DNA of 64,000 nt from UBA5109 sp038148435 (GTDB lineage Bacteria; Pseudomonadota; Gammaproteobacteria; Pseudomonadales; Pseudohongiellaceae), in NCBI GenBank assembly GCA_038148435.1, contig JAYQVM010000001.1:1-64000 (forward strand). The letters run 5' to 3'. Below the pieces are notes generated by a model that ran no database searches, was not told the DNA's origin, and saw nothing but the letters and a program-made list of their open reading frames with translations. Positions 17,313 to 26,519 of this stretch are shown in pieces. Position 1 is the first letter of the stretch. Every line of letters starts with the position of its first letter. The position numbers and the translations under genes are program-made.

Positions 17313-20096
17313 TTAGACCTGCTGAATTTTTTCTAGCTGTTCCTGTAGCTGGACGAGGGAATTTTCAGCATTCTGAAGCTTGGCTTTTTCCTTGTCGACA
17401 ACTTCAGCGGGGGCATTGTCAGCGAACTTTTTATTGCCTATCTTACCTTTCAGGCGCTTGATCTCTGCCTGCAGTTTATCGATTTCCTTACCCAGTCGCT
17501 CCTTTTCGGCGGAGATATCAATCAGGTCTGCCATGGGTACTAGGACTTCCATTTTATTGAACAACTGTGTGGAGGACATAGGCGCCTGTTCAGGATTATC
17601 AAGCCAGTCGATGGATTCCAGCTTGGCCAGCTTTATCAGGAACTGCCGGTTATTGCTGAGAAAAGCCTGGTCCTGTTCATCACCCTTGCATAGCAAAACC
17701 GGGACAGCCTTGGCCGGTGAAATATTCATCTCGCCACGGATATTGCGGACTGCTTCAATCACACCTTTGACCCAGTCAATTTCAGCATCCACGGTAGGAT
17801 TGATTACAGACTCGTCGTTATCAGGATAGGCCTGAAGCATAATGCTCTCGCCCTTAATGCCAAGCAGGGGGGCGACTTTTTGCCAGATTTCTTCCGTAAT
17901 AAAGGGTAAAAAGGGGTGGGCCAGTCTCAAGCTTTGCTCGAGAATGTTCAGCAGCATGTAGCGGGTGGCATTTTTTTGATTAGCCGAGGCCTCCTCATCC
18001 CAGAGCACCGGTTTGGACAATTCCAGATACCAGTCACAGTACTCATTCCAGAAAAACTCATAGATAGCCTGGGATACCAGATCGAGACGGTAAGACGCCA
18101 TGCCTTCATGAACCGCTTGCAAGGTTGTCTGAAAGCGCGAGTGTATCCAACGATCAGCTTGGGAATAATATTCAGGACTATCAGGTTTACTGCAGCCCTT
18201 GTCTTCGGTGTTCATCAGGACATACCGGGCAGCATTCCAGATTTTATTGCAGAAATTGCGAAAGCCTTCGATGCGGCCCATGTCGAAATTGATATCGCGC
18301 CCGGTGCTGGCCAGCGAATAAAAGGTATAGCGCAGTGCGTCGGTGCCATGTGCGACTATGCCTTCCGGAAAGTGCTTGCGCGTGGCTTTGTCGATTTTCT
18401 CTGCTAGTTGAGGCTGCATCATGCTGTCAGTCTGCTTGGCCAGAAGGGAATCGATATCAATGCCATCGATCAGGTCAATAGGATCCAGAATATTGCCTTT
18501 GGATTTTGACATTTTCTGGCCTTCACTGTCGCGGATCAGTCCGGTGATATAGACCTTGCGAAAGGGTATCTGGCCGGTAAATTTCAGGGTCATCATGATC
18601 ATCCGGGCGACCCAGAAGAAAATGATGTCAAATCCGGTGACTAGCACATCCGTAGGATGGAAAGTTTTCAATTCTTCGGTATCATCCGGCCAGCCTAGTG
18701 TCGAGAATGTCCAAAGGGCTGAAGAGAACCAGGTATCTAGAACATCCGGGTCCTGTCGAAGCGGCAGATCTGCAGGCAAGGCATTTTTTTGTCGCACTTC
18801 ATCTGCGTCATGCCCCACATAGATTGTGCCATTTTCATCATACCAGGCCGGTATGCGGTGCCCCCACCAGAGCTGTCGACTAATACACCAGTCTTGAATA
18901 TCTCGCATCCAGGAGAAATAGGTGTTTTCCCAGTTTTTAGGCACAAATTCGATGTCGCCATTTTCAACGGCGGCAATGGCGGGTTTGGCCAGTTCTTCAA
19001 TTGCAACATACCACTGATTAGTCAGGTAGGGCTCGATAACTTCGCCGCTGCGGTCACCACGCGGTACCTTCAGTCTGTGCGCTTCAATCTTCTCCAGCAG
19101 GCCAGCCGCTTCCATGTCACTGACAATTTGCTTGCGGGCCTCGAAACGATCCATGCCCTGGTAGGCGGCAGGGGCATCATCATTAATAGCAGCTTCATCA
19201 GTAAGGATATTGATCATGGCCAAGCCATGGCGGGTTCCGATTTCATAGTCATTGTAATCGTGGGCCGGCGTGATTTTGACACAGCCTGTACCGAACTCGG
19301 GGGCTACATAATCATCGGCAATGATGGGAATTTGCCGATTGCACAATGGCAGTTCTACCTGTTTACCGATCAGAGAACGGTATCGTTCATCCTCGGGATT
19401 AACCGCTAGCGCTGTATCACCCAGCATGGTTTCCGGACGGGTAGTGGCAATAACGACATAGGTCTTGCCGTCAGTTGTTCTCGCTCCATCTACGAGTGGA
19501 TAGCGGAAATACCAGAAAGAACCGTTTTCTTCTTCATTGATGACTTCGAGGTCGGAAATAGCGGTATGTAGTTTGGGATCCCAGTTGACCAGACGCTTGC
19601 CGCGATAGATCAAGCCCTCTTCATAGAGTCGGATAAAGACTTCGGCAACAGCACGTGAAAGTCCTTCATCCATCGTAAAGCGCTCCCGGTCCCAATCAAC
19701 AGAAACACCCAGACGGCGCATCTGGCGAGTGATTGTGTTGCCACTGTGTTCTTTCCATTTCCAGACTTTATCGACAAACCTGTCCCGCCCCAGATCACTC
19801 TTGCTAAGATTCTGGGCATGCAGCTGACGTTCCACTACCATTTGCGTTGCGATGCCGGCATGATCGGTGCCTACCTGCCAGAGTGTGTTTTTCCCTAACA
19901 TGCGTTGATAGCGTGTCATGGCATCCATGATGGATTGCTGAAAACCATGGCCCATATGCAGGGAGCCGGTGACATTTGGCGGGGGGATCATGATGCAATA
20001 GGGCTCGCCTCGTCCGGAAGGGCGAAAATAGCCATTTTTTTCCCAGGTCTGATACCAGGAGGCTTCAATCTGCTGAGGTTGGTAGGTTTTGTCCAT
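17313..20096 (-). CDS. valS: Valyl-tRNA synthetase
   Basis: A 927-residue class I aminoacyl-tRNA synthetase. The HIGH-type motif appears in PPPNVTGSLHMGHG (near residue 40), the editing domain carries the ATTRPETMLGDTA segment, KMSKS is at 528-532, and a C-terminal coiled-coil arm occupies about 860-927. The length is normal. In E. coli and Pseudomonas valS follows pepA-holC; here about 4.4 kb of other genes lie between valS and holC. It converges on efpL with an 86-bp gap that shows no clear terminator. Confidence 0.97.
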   Translation of the reverse strand: MDKTYQPQQIEASWYQTWEKNGYFRPSGRGEPYCIMIPPPNVTGSLHMGHGFQQSIMDAMTRYQRMLGKNTLWQVGTDHAGIATQMVVERQLHAQNLSKSDLGRDRFVDKVWKWKEHSGNTITRQMRRLGVSVDWDRERFTMDEGLSRAVAEVFIRLYEEGLIYRGKRLVNWDPKLHTAISDLEVINEEENGSFWYFRYPLVDGARTTDGKTYVVIATTRPETMLGDTALAVNPEDERYRSLIGKQVELPLCNRQIPIIADDYVAPEFGTGCVKITPAHDYNDYEIGTRHGLAMINILTDEAAINDDAPAAYQGMDRFEARKQIVSDMEAAGLLEKIEAHRLKVPRGDRSGEVIEPYLTNQWYVAIEELAKPAIAAVENGDIEFVPKNWENTYFSWMRDIQDWCISRQLWWGHRIPAWYDENGTIYVGHDADEVRQKNALPADLPLRQDPDVLDTWFSSALWTFSTLGWPDDTEELKTFHPTDVLVTGFDIIFFWVARMIMMTLKFTGQIPFRKVYITGLIRDSEGQKMSKSKGNILDPIDLIDGIDIDSLLAKQTDSMMQPQLAEKIDKATRKHFPEGIVAHGTDALRYTFYSLASTGRDINFDMGRIEGFRNFCNKIWNAARYVLMNTEDKGCSKPDSPEYYSQADRWIHSRFQTTLQAVHEGMASYRLDLVSQAIYEFFWNEYCDWYLELSKPVLWDEEASANQKNATRYMLLNILEQSLRLAHPFLPFITEEIWQKVAPLLGIKGESIMLQAYPDNDESVINPTVDAEIDWVKGVIEAVRNIRGEMNISPAKAVPVLLCKGDEQDQAFLSNNRQFLIKLAKLESIDWLDNPEQAPMSSTQLFNKMEVLVPMADLIDISAEKERLGKEIDKLQAEIKRLKGKIGNKKFADNAPAEVVDKEKAKLQNAENSLVQLQEQLEKIQQV

Positions 20097-20314
20097 GAGA
20101 TTAAATAGCTGGAAAAGCCGAATATTATAACGGGATGAGGGATTGTCCCCAAGTAATCAGCAGTTTTTATTCACAGAATGTGGTCAAACTGAACAAAGTC
20201 AAAACAGGTTGATCATTTATTTGACTGCCCTTTGCTTTGAGTAAAAAAAGGGTTATATACTTCCCGCACGAATTATAATGAATATCTATCAAGCTTCAGG
20301 GAGAAGGAAGGCTA

Positions 20315-20878
20315 ATGCCGCATTATCAGAAAAGCATCAAAAAACTGGGCTTAAGTGTCTCATTATTACTACTTACCATTGTTCTGCAGCCAGCTGGCTA
20401 TGCCCAATCCGATGCTGAAATTGCTGGAGTCGTCCGTGTCTGCCAGCAGCTTACCGACAATGCTGAACGGCTTGCCTGCTATGACCGAATACTGCCGCCC
20501 GCTGCCGATGAAACAAATACTAGTAATAACAGAAATAATTCACAGGCCTCCAGTGCACCCAGAGCTACTCCAGCTCCACCTGTATCATCAGCCATAGAAG
20601 CCGAGGAGGAAGATGAGGGCAGGATAAGCATTCCATTTATTAGCCGTGATGTAGATGATCAATTCATGACTGAAATTGTGGAAATTGACTCTAATGGCAT
20701 GCGTAATGCTCGTATCATCGCAGCGGATCGTACAGTGTATGTCATGCGCAACTCCTTCACTGTGATTCGCTGGCCGGATACTCCTTTTATGATTGAAGTT
20801 CAGCGAGGTACTTTCGGTACGGTTTATCTCTGGCTCGAAGAAAGCCGTCAGCGCGTTCGAGTTTCTATCGAAGAATAA
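20315..20878 (+). CDS. Secreted protein with N-terminal RLACYD motif
   Basis: A 187-residue protein with a signal peptide (hydrophobic core about 12-27, cleavage near GYAQ). The mature N-terminus reads VCQQLTDNAERLACYDRIL, a C-x(n)-RLxCYD motif found in several periplasmic proteins including VasI-type ones. A low-complexity Asn/Ser/Ala/Pro linker (about 67-93) and an acidic run follow, then a compact beta-rich C-terminal domain (about 97-187). No specific function is recognised. A GGGAGAAGGAAGG stretch precedes the ATG. It is divergent from valS and convergent with the DUF3501 gene. Confidence 0.7.
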   Translation: MPHYQKSIKKLGLSVSLLLLTIVLQPAGYAQSDAEIAGVVRVCQQLTDNAERLACYDRILPPAADETNTSNNRNNSQASSAPRATPAPPVSSAIEAEEEDEGRISIPFISRDVDDQFMTEIVEIDSNGMRNARIIAADRTVYVMRNSFTVIRWPDTPFMIEVQRGTFGTVYLWLEESRQRVRVSIEE

Positions 20879-20998
20879 TGAGCTAATATATGAAATATTC
20901 CCCTATCATGAAGGGAAGTATCGCCCTACGGGATTAAGCAGTTCATTACTCGCAACGAACAGATCATTTAGGGCTAAGAGCCTATAAGTTTTGGCGTT

Positions 20999-21583
20999 TT
21001 AGGCAAAATCCTCACACAATGAAGCTGCTGTTTCCGGGCTGAGTTTGAACCCCGCAACCGGAAGGTTGAGATGGTCACAGCCGATTAGCATTGTCTGCTT
21101 TTTCTTGAAGGCGCTGATCATTTCAGGAGAAAACTCAAAGCGCATAAAGTGGACGCTGGAGGTTTTTTCAGCATTTTCGCGGCCCATGTCTTCATCGGCT
21201 ATTGCGTATACTTTGTCAAAGCCTTCAACCTGCATCCAGATCATGTCTTCGATGCCAATCAGCCTGGCTAGTTCATCTTTACGCATTTCGACATCTTCAT
21301 ACTCCAGCATGAACGTGGCTTTAAGATTACTGCCGTCGGGAATCAGCGGATTGTAGGCATCCAGTTCGTCTTGAATGCCCTCAGCTTCAAAGACTTTTTC
21401 AATGCGTAGCATTTCCTGAATCTGATAGCGGATGGTCAGTTCATCCTCAAAGTAAAGACGTGCATGATCAGTCAGGCTGACCTGGCGTGGCTTTTTATGG
21501 GCAATAACATTGGCTTTGTATTTCTGACGTCTGCCGGCATATTCTTCCAGTGAAAGTAAATCGCCTCTAGTTAATGTGCTCAT
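20999..21583 (-). CDS. DUF3501 family protein
   Basis: A 194-residue cytoplasmic protein. It begins with LTRGDLLSLEEYAGRRQ and has RLYFEDELTIRYQIQEMLRI, as in DUF3501. The family is regularly encoded beside a CCG-domain Fe-S protein and a rubrerythrin, as it is here, which suggests a shared role in peroxide or redox stress; the molecular function is unknown. It is the last gene of a three-gene minus-strand unit, 16 bp after the Fe-S protein gene. Confidence 0.85.
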   Translation of the reverse strand: MSTLTRGDLLSLEEYAGRRQKYKANVIAHKKPRQVSLTDHARLYFEDELTIRYQIQEMLRIEKVFEAEGIQDELDAYNPLIPDGSNLKATFMLEYEDVEMRKDELARLIGIEDMIWMQVEGFDKVYAIADEDMGRENAEKTSSVHFMRFEFSPEMISAFKKKQTMLIGCDHLNLPVAGFKLSPETAASLCEDFA

Positions 21584-21599
21584 GATGTCAGTATTCCTC

Positions 21600-22937
21600 T
21601 TATAGACCGTAGGCGATGCGCAAGAGGCTTATCGGATGTTCCGCTCTGGCGATTTTTTCCGAGAGCCTTGCAATATGATTGCCCGCCATCGGACAGTCTG
21701 AAATAAAGTGATCACGTTCTTTGGCATCGACTTTTCTGACCACTGGTCGGGCAATTTTTACGGCATGCTCATGCGACTCGACTTTAACGGCATATGTGCC
21801 ATCGTGGCCGGAGCAGCGCTCTTCTGTTGTGACCGTCGTGCCAGGGACCAGGTTTAGGATATCGCGAGCCTTGATGCCGATATTCTGGACACGCAGGTGG
21901 CAGGCGACCTGATAGGAGACATCACCAAGCTCCTGCCTGAATTCTGTATTTAGTGCACCACCTTTATGACGCAGTTGCAGGTACTCAAAGGGGTCATAAA
22001 AGGCTTTCTGTACCTTGATGACATCTTCATCATCGGGGAAAAGCAGGGGTAGTTCCTGCTTATACATCAGTACGCAGGAGGGCACGGGTGCTGTCAGGTC
22101 ATAACCTTCATCCACCAGTCTGGCCAGTATCGGGATGTTGGCTTCCTTAGCCTTTTTAACGGATTCCAGATCGCCGAGTTCCAGTTTGGGCATGCCGCAA
22201 CACTGTTCTTTTGATACCAGCTTGATGTGAATGTTATTGTGTTGAAAGACCTTGAAAAAATCCTCGCCCAGTTCAGGGCTATTGTAATTACCATAGCATG
22301 TGGCATACAAAGCGAGCTTCCCGGTGGTTTTGCCGACTGATGTTGCTGCGATTTCTCTGTGCATATTCTTGACGCGTTTACGCAGAGTTTTTGCGTGGTA
22401 CTTGGGTACCGGGGCCTGATGATGCACACCTGCCGTTTTTTCCAGCACCTTACGAAAGGCGCCATTTGAATTAAGGGCATTTACCGTGACATCCACCAGT
22501 GGGATGGTTGCCAGTGAACCCACTCGGTTGGTATCCGAAAGCAGCTTGTTGCGAAGTGAGGTGCCTTCCTTTTTGAATTTGACCGCTTTGGCTCTGAGCA
22601 TCAGATGCGGAAAATCTACATTCCACTCGTGCGGAGGCACGTAGGGGCATTTGGACATGTAGCACATATCACACAAGTAACATTGGTCAACCACCTTGCC
22701 ATAGTCGGCCTTATCCACACCATCAACTTCCATGGTGTCAGATTCATCAATCAGGTCGAATAGAGTGGGAAAGGCATTACAGAGGCTGACGCAGCGGCGA
22801 CAGCCATGACAGATATCGAAAACCCGTTCTAGTTCCTGGTCCAGAACCTGCTTATCCCAGAATGATTCGGACTGCCAGTCTACCGGATGTCTAGTCGGGG
22901 CCTCCAGGCTGCCTTCTCTGGTAATGATTTCGCTCAT
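21600..22937 (-). CDS. Fe-S oxidoreductase with two CCG domains (GlpC/HdrD-like)
   Basis: A 445-residue protein with a ferredoxin-type region carrying CHGCRRCVSLC and CYLCDMCYMSKCP (two 4Fe-4S sites, about 42-95). C-terminal cysteine-rich regions follow, including QCCGMPKLELGD and ERCSGHDGTYA. This is the layout of GlpC/HdrD-like electron-transfer proteins. It lies between the rubrerythrin gene and the DUF3501 gene, so it probably delivers electrons to the rubrerythrin-like peroxidase. That partnership is inferred from gene order, not shown. Confidence 0.85.
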   Translation of the reverse strand: MSEIITREGSLEAPTRHPVDWQSESFWDKQVLDQELERVFDICHGCRRCVSLCNAFPTLFDLIDESDTMEVDGVDKADYGKVVDQCYLCDMCYMSKCPYVPPHEWNVDFPHLMLRAKAVKFKKEGTSLRNKLLSDTNRVGSLATIPLVDVTVNALNSNGAFRKVLEKTAGVHHQAPVPKYHAKTLRKRVKNMHREIAATSVGKTTGKLALYATCYGNYNSPELGEDFFKVFQHNNIHIKLVSKEQCCGMPKLELGDLESVKKAKEANIPILARLVDEGYDLTAPVPSCVLMYKQELPLLFPDDEDVIKVQKAFYDPFEYLQLRHKGGALNTEFRQELGDVSYQVACHLRVQNIGIKARDILNLVPGTTVTTEERCSGHDGTYAVKVESHEHAVKIARPVVRKVDAKERDHFISDCPMAGNHIARLSEKIARAEHPISLLRIAYGL

Positions 22938-23025
22938 GTTTCTTGACTCACGTCAGTTGTTGAAGTTTCGCTATTGAGAGTCGATTGACTCTCAACAGCG
23001 AACAATTCAATTTAGGTCCTTAAGA

Positions 23026-23445
23026 TTAAGCGTCCAGGTTGTCCAGTGCTTTTTGGAAACGATTAGCGTGGCTTCGTTCAGCTTTTGCCAGGGTTTCAAA
23101 CCAGTCCGCAATTTCATCATGACCCTCGTCACGTGCCGTTTTGGCCATGCCCGGATACATATCGGTATACTCATGGGTTTCACCTGCAATGGCTGCTTTC
23201 AGGTTGTCAGACGTACCACCGATGGGCAGACCGGTAGCTGGATCGCCAACTTCTTCCAGGTATTCAAGATGGCCGTGTGCATGGCCGGTTTCGCCTTCTG
23301 CTGTGGAACGAAATACGGTGGCCACATCGTTATAACCTTCGACATCAGCTTTGGCGGCGAAATAGAGATAGCGGCGATTAGCCTGGGATTCTCCGGCAAA
23401 TGCTTCTTTCAGGTTTTCTTCTGTTTTGCTTCCTTTTAATGACAT
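23026..23445 (-). CDS. Rubrerythrin-like diiron protein (no rubredoxin domain)
   Basis: A 139-residue four-helix ferritin-like protein. The metal-ligand segments GESQANRRY, EGETGHAHGH, AGETHEYTDMY and AKAERSHANRF fit rubrerythrin. It has no C-terminal rubredoxin domain; in fact it contains no cysteine at all. Such short forms are thought to reduce H2O2 with electrons from separate redox proteins, here plausibly the Fe-S protein encoded next. It is first in a three-gene unit and divergent from oxyR, consistent with induction by peroxide. Confidence 0.9.
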   Translation of the reverse strand: MSLKGSKTEENLKEAFAGESQANRRYLYFAAKADVEGYNDVATVFRSTAEGETGHAHGHLEYLEEVGDPATGLPIGGTSDNLKAAIAGETHEYTDMYPGMAKTARDEGHDEIADWFETLAKAERSHANRFQKALDNLDA

Positions 23446-23550
23446 TTTTTTTCCCTCTTAGTCATGTTGACAGTCTTGTTACTTGGATATAGTTAATGCG
23501 TCTTGCTGTTAACTTGCGTTATTATGAGCATCTAGATTAACATCTGTCCA

Positions 23551-23566
23551 ATAGATTATTTTCTAT
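23551..23566. promoter_or_regulatory. Possible OxyR-type half-sites between rubrerythrin gene and oxyR
   Basis: In the 140-bp divergent region an ATAG...CTAT palindrome-like element is followed by a further CTAT. OxyR sites contain spaced ATAG/CTAT half-sites, but here the spacing is 16 bp and not the canonical 15, so the match is imperfect. It lies 20 bp before the oxyR start, where autoregulation would act. Confidence 0.35.
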
Positions 23567-23585
23567 CTATTAATCGATTTTAACG

Positions 23586-24494
23586 ATGAATCATCCCCCC
23601 ACATTAAAGCAGCTCAAATACCTTTGTGCTGTGGCTGACAAACAGCACTTCGGGCAGGCGGCGACTGCCTGTTTTGTGTCACAATCAACCCTGAGTGCCG
23701 GTATCAGTGAGCTGGAACATACGCTCGGTGTCACCCTTATCGACCGCAGCAAGAAGCATGTAAGTCTCACCGCCATTGGACGGGATGTGACCGAGCGGGC
23801 CAAGGCCGTCCTGACGGATATTGATGACCTGGTGGCAACAGCGGTGGCTGCCCATGAGCCCTTCAGCACCGAAATGCGACTTGGGGTGATTCCAACCATT
23901 GCGCCGTTCTTATTACCGAAAATTCTCAAGACCTTTCGTCAACGTCATCCCCTTTTTAAACTGTATATCCGTGAAGATCTCAGTGGCAATCTGCTGAAAG
24001 AGCTGCATGCCGGACAACTGGATCTGCTACTACTGGCGCTGCCATATCCGGCAGAGGGTGTCACCCAACGCCACCTGTTTTACGATGAGCTCTTGTTAGC
24101 GACCAGTAAGGGAGACAAATTGGGCAAACACAAACGTCTCTTGACCAGTGATTTGAAGCAGTCTGAATTGCTGCTGCTCGAAGAGGGCCACTGTCTGCGG
24201 GATCATGTGTTGGATGCCTGCAAACTTAAAGAACGGGATATCAAGGTGCCTTACCAGGCGACTAGTCTAAATACCGTGATCCAGATGGTGGCCAACGATA
24301 TCGGTGTGAGTATTCTGCCCAAAATGGCGATAGATGCGAATATTTTGCGAGGAACCAGTGTTGAGGTGCATGCTTTTGCTGATAGAGAAGTACAGCGCTC
24401 CATTGGCCTGATGTGGCGATCACGTTCACCACGACAGGAAGAGTTTACACAGGTTGGTAAGCTGATTTGCGAATTTATGGGACTTAGAGCCTGA
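23586..24494 (+). CDS. oxyR: OxyR-type LysR regulator
   Basis: A 302-residue LysR-family regulator with an N-terminal helix-turn-helix (about 5-65, TLKQLKYLCAVADKQHFGQA) and a substrate-binding domain. The peroxide-sensing cysteine pair is present: C203 in EEGHCLRDHVLDAC and C212, with the same eight-residue separation as C199/C208 of E. coli OxyR. It should therefore form the regulatory disulfide on H2O2 exposure. It is divergent from the rubrerythrin/Fe-S/DUF3501 genes, which it probably controls. Its last codons lie inside an inverted repeat shared with holC. Confidence 0.93.
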   Translation: MNHPPTLKQLKYLCAVADKQHFGQAATACFVSQSTLSAGISELEHTLGVTLIDRSKKHVSLTAIGRDVTERAKAVLTDIDDLVATAVAAHEPFSTEMRLGVIPTIAPFLLPKILKTFRQRHPLFKLYIREDLSGNLLKELHAGQLDLLLLALPYPAEGVTQRHLFYDELLLATSKGDKLGKHKRLLTSDLKQSELLLLEEGHCLRDHVLDACKLKERDIKVPYQATSLNTVIQMVANDIGVSILPKMAIDANILRGTSVEVHAFADREVQRSIGLMWRSRSPRQEEFTQVGKLICEFMGLRA

Positions 24495-24520
24495 ATCTCA
24501 GGCCTTATGAGATTCAGGCT
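24488..24520. terminator. Perfect 13-bp inverted repeat shared by oxyR and holC 3' ends
   Basis: AGCCTGAATCTCA (24488-24500) and TGAGATTCAGGCT (24508-24520) are exact reverse complements with a 7-nt loop. Both stop codons of the convergent genes fall within the left arm (oxyR TGA 24492-24494; holC stop 24498-24500). It can act as a stem-loop on either transcript. No T-run follows on either side, so the termination mechanism is uncertain. Confidence 0.65.
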
Positions 24521-24923
24521 CGATGCCAGCTTCCTTGTAGGCAACCCAGCGTTTACGGCCCTGGATTTTTTCTTGTTCATCATTACTGATTATTTCAACG
24601 ACGCGTTCAAAGTGCTGGTAGAAAGGTGGCACGCTGTCACTCAGATTCACCAGTACATCAAACGCCTGCTGGAAGTGCTCCCCATAGCCGATCAGAATGC
24701 TGACTTCTTCATCAATCTCGATATTCTGGAGACTATGAGGTAAAAAACTGTCCGGACGAAAGCTCCACAGCAGATCATCTAGATACTCAGCTTGTTCTTG
24801 GGTATCGGTATGCAGATAAATTTTTAGATTTTGTGCGCTGATTTTTTCACAGAGGCGGCAGGCGAAGACATAACGGTCTGCCCTCTGACCTTGTTTCAGT
24901 AGGTAGAAACTTACTTTACTCAT
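24498..24923 (-). CDS. holC: DNA polymerase III chi subunit
   Basis: A 141-residue protein beginning MSKVSFYLL, with ACRLCEKISAQNLKIYLHTD and DDLLWSFRPDSFLPH, characteristic of HolC. Chi links the clamp-loader (through psi) to SSB at the replication fork. I take the ATG at 24923: it overlaps the pepA stop as TGATG, implying translational coupling. A longer open frame reaches 25028 but lies inside pepA. The usual neighbour valS is not adjacent; oxyR converges on holC instead. Confidence 0.92.
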   Translation of the reverse strand: MSKVSFYLLKQGQRADRYVFACRLCEKISAQNLKIYLHTDTQEQAEYLDDLLWSFRPDSFLPHSLQNIEIDEEVSILIGYGEHFQQAFDVLVNLSDSVPPFYQHFERVVEIISNDEQEKIQGRKRWVAYKEAGIEPESHKA

Positions 24924-26401
24924 CAGCCTTGAAGCAGGTATTCCATCAGCAGGGGCACAGGCCTGCCGGTTGCACCTTTGTGAACCCCCTGATCCCATGC
25001 GGTACCGGCAATATCTAGGTGCGCCCATTTAAAGTCTTTTGTAAAGCGTGAAAGAAAGCAGGCTGCTGTGATGGTACCGGCACGCGGTCCGCCGATATTA
25101 GCAATATCGGCAAAATTACTGTCCAGCAGCTTCTGGTATTCATCCCATAGGGGCAGTCTCCAGGCGGGGTCCTGTGCATCAATACCACACTGGTAAAGCT
25201 TGTCAGCCAGCTCATCATCGTTACTCAGCAATCCGCTCACGACATTACCAAAGGTGGCAACGCAGGCACCGGTCAGGGTGGCGATATCAATAACGCTGCG
25301 TGGATTGAAGCGTTTGGCATAGGTAAGGGCATCGCAGAGAACCAGGCGACCTTCTGCATCGGTATTGAGGATCTCTATGGTCTGGCCTGACATGCTGGAT
25401 ACCACATCGCCGGGTTTGGTGGCCCTCCCACTAGGCATATTTTCAGCACTGGCGATGATACCAACTACATTGACTTTTGGTTTCAGTGCGCAAAGCGCAT
25501 GCATGGTGCCGAGCACGCTGGCCGCTCCACACATATCGAATTTCATTTCATCCATGGCGGCACCGGGTTTTAGGCTGATACCCCCTGTATCAAATGTAAT
25601 GCCTTTGCCGACAAGCACATGCGGTTTGCTGTTGACGCTGCCCCCCTGATATTCCAAGACAATCAGGGTAGAATCCTGATCGGAGCCGTTGCCGACCGAC
25701 AGCAGGGAATGCATGCCCAGCCGCTTCATCTGAGCCTCGGATAGCACCCGGGTTTTAAGCAACTTGTTTTTTGTTGCGAGCTTTTTAGCCTGATCAGCTA
25801 GGTAAGTAGGAGTGCAGATATTAGCTGGTAAATTGCCGAGGTTTCTGGCTTCGTTCATGCCCAGCGCAATTGCGGCACCGGTATCTAGGCCTTTTTTTGC
25901 CTTGCTGCGATCCATACTGGTAACAGCTAGCGAAACCCGTTTCAGTTTCAGCGCAGGCTTGGCTTTTGAGAGAGTTTCTCGATAGCAGTATTCGGCATGG
26001 GTAAATACCTTAGCAATCTGCAAGGCCTGACGTTCTATGTCAACATTTCCACTCACCAGAGCTTTGAAGCCTAGCAGGCAATCTTCCAGCGAATAGCGGT
26101 TCAATTGCTGAACCGTGAAGCGTAATGCTTCAGTGAATTTCTTGATATCAAAGTCTGTTTTTTTGCCAAGACCGATGAGCAAAATACGCTTGGCTTTTAT
26201 ACCATCTGGGTTGTGAATCAGCAGGGACTCTTTGGCTTTGCCACTGATATCGCCTGCTTTGATTATTTTGCTGAGACTTTTGGCACATTGTTTGTCTACT
26301 TCGGCACTTGCCTGGGGTAAATTTCCATTCATGAAAACACCCAGTACCAGACAGGAGGTCGGGGTATTACCGAGTGCAGTAGTTTTGGTAGAAAATTGCA
26401 T
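24923..26401 (-). CDS. pepA: Leucyl aminopeptidase (M17)
   Basis: A 492-residue cytosolic leucine aminopeptidase. The metal-binding signature NTDAEGRL lies near residue 345, and the KGITFDTGG and MKFDMCGAA segments expected for the two-metal site are present. PepA removes N-terminal residues from peptides; in E. coli it also binds DNA in pyrimidine regulation and Xer recombination. Divergent lptFG and downstream holC are the conserved gammaproteobacterial arrangement. Confidence 0.96.
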   Translation of the reverse strand: MQFSTKTTALGNTPTSCLVLGVFMNGNLPQASAEVDKQCAKSLSKIIKAGDISGKAKESLLIHNPDGIKAKRILLIGLGKKTDFDIKKFTEALRFTVQQLNRYSLEDCLLGFKALVSGNVDIERQALQIAKVFTHAEYCYRETLSKAKPALKLKRVSLAVTSMDRSKAKKGLDTGAAIALGMNEARNLGNLPANICTPTYLADQAKKLATKNKLLKTRVLSEAQMKRLGMHSLLSVGNGSDQDSTLIVLEYQGGSVNSKPHVLVGKGITFDTGGISLKPGAAMDEMKFDMCGAASVLGTMHALCALKPKVNVVGIIASAENMPSGRATKPGDVVSSMSGQTIEILNTDAEGRLVLCDALTYAKRFNPRSVIDIATLTGACVATFGNVVSGLLSNDDELADKLYQCGIDAQDPAWRLPLWDEYQKLLDSNFADIANIGGPRAGTITAACFLSRFTKDFKWAHLDIAGTAWDQGVHKGATGRPVPLLMEYLLQG

Positions 26402-26519
26402 GACAGTCCTTAGCGATTAATTGTTAGCTTGAAACTAATTTAGAGAAAGGCAGAAAAAAAATCCACCGGAATTTCTATATGCAGTGGCTGTATGTAGTGC
26501 ATTACACTAGAATCAGATC

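Noticed and set aside
20315..20878. Type VI secretion accessory protein (VasI-like)
   Set aside because: Only the short RLxCYD motif is shared and there are no other type VI genes in the window.
23551..23570. Canonical OxyR 37-bp operator
   Set aside because: The half-sites are present but the 16-bp spacing differs from the canonical 15 and the full tetrad cannot be completed, so it is listed only as a possible site.
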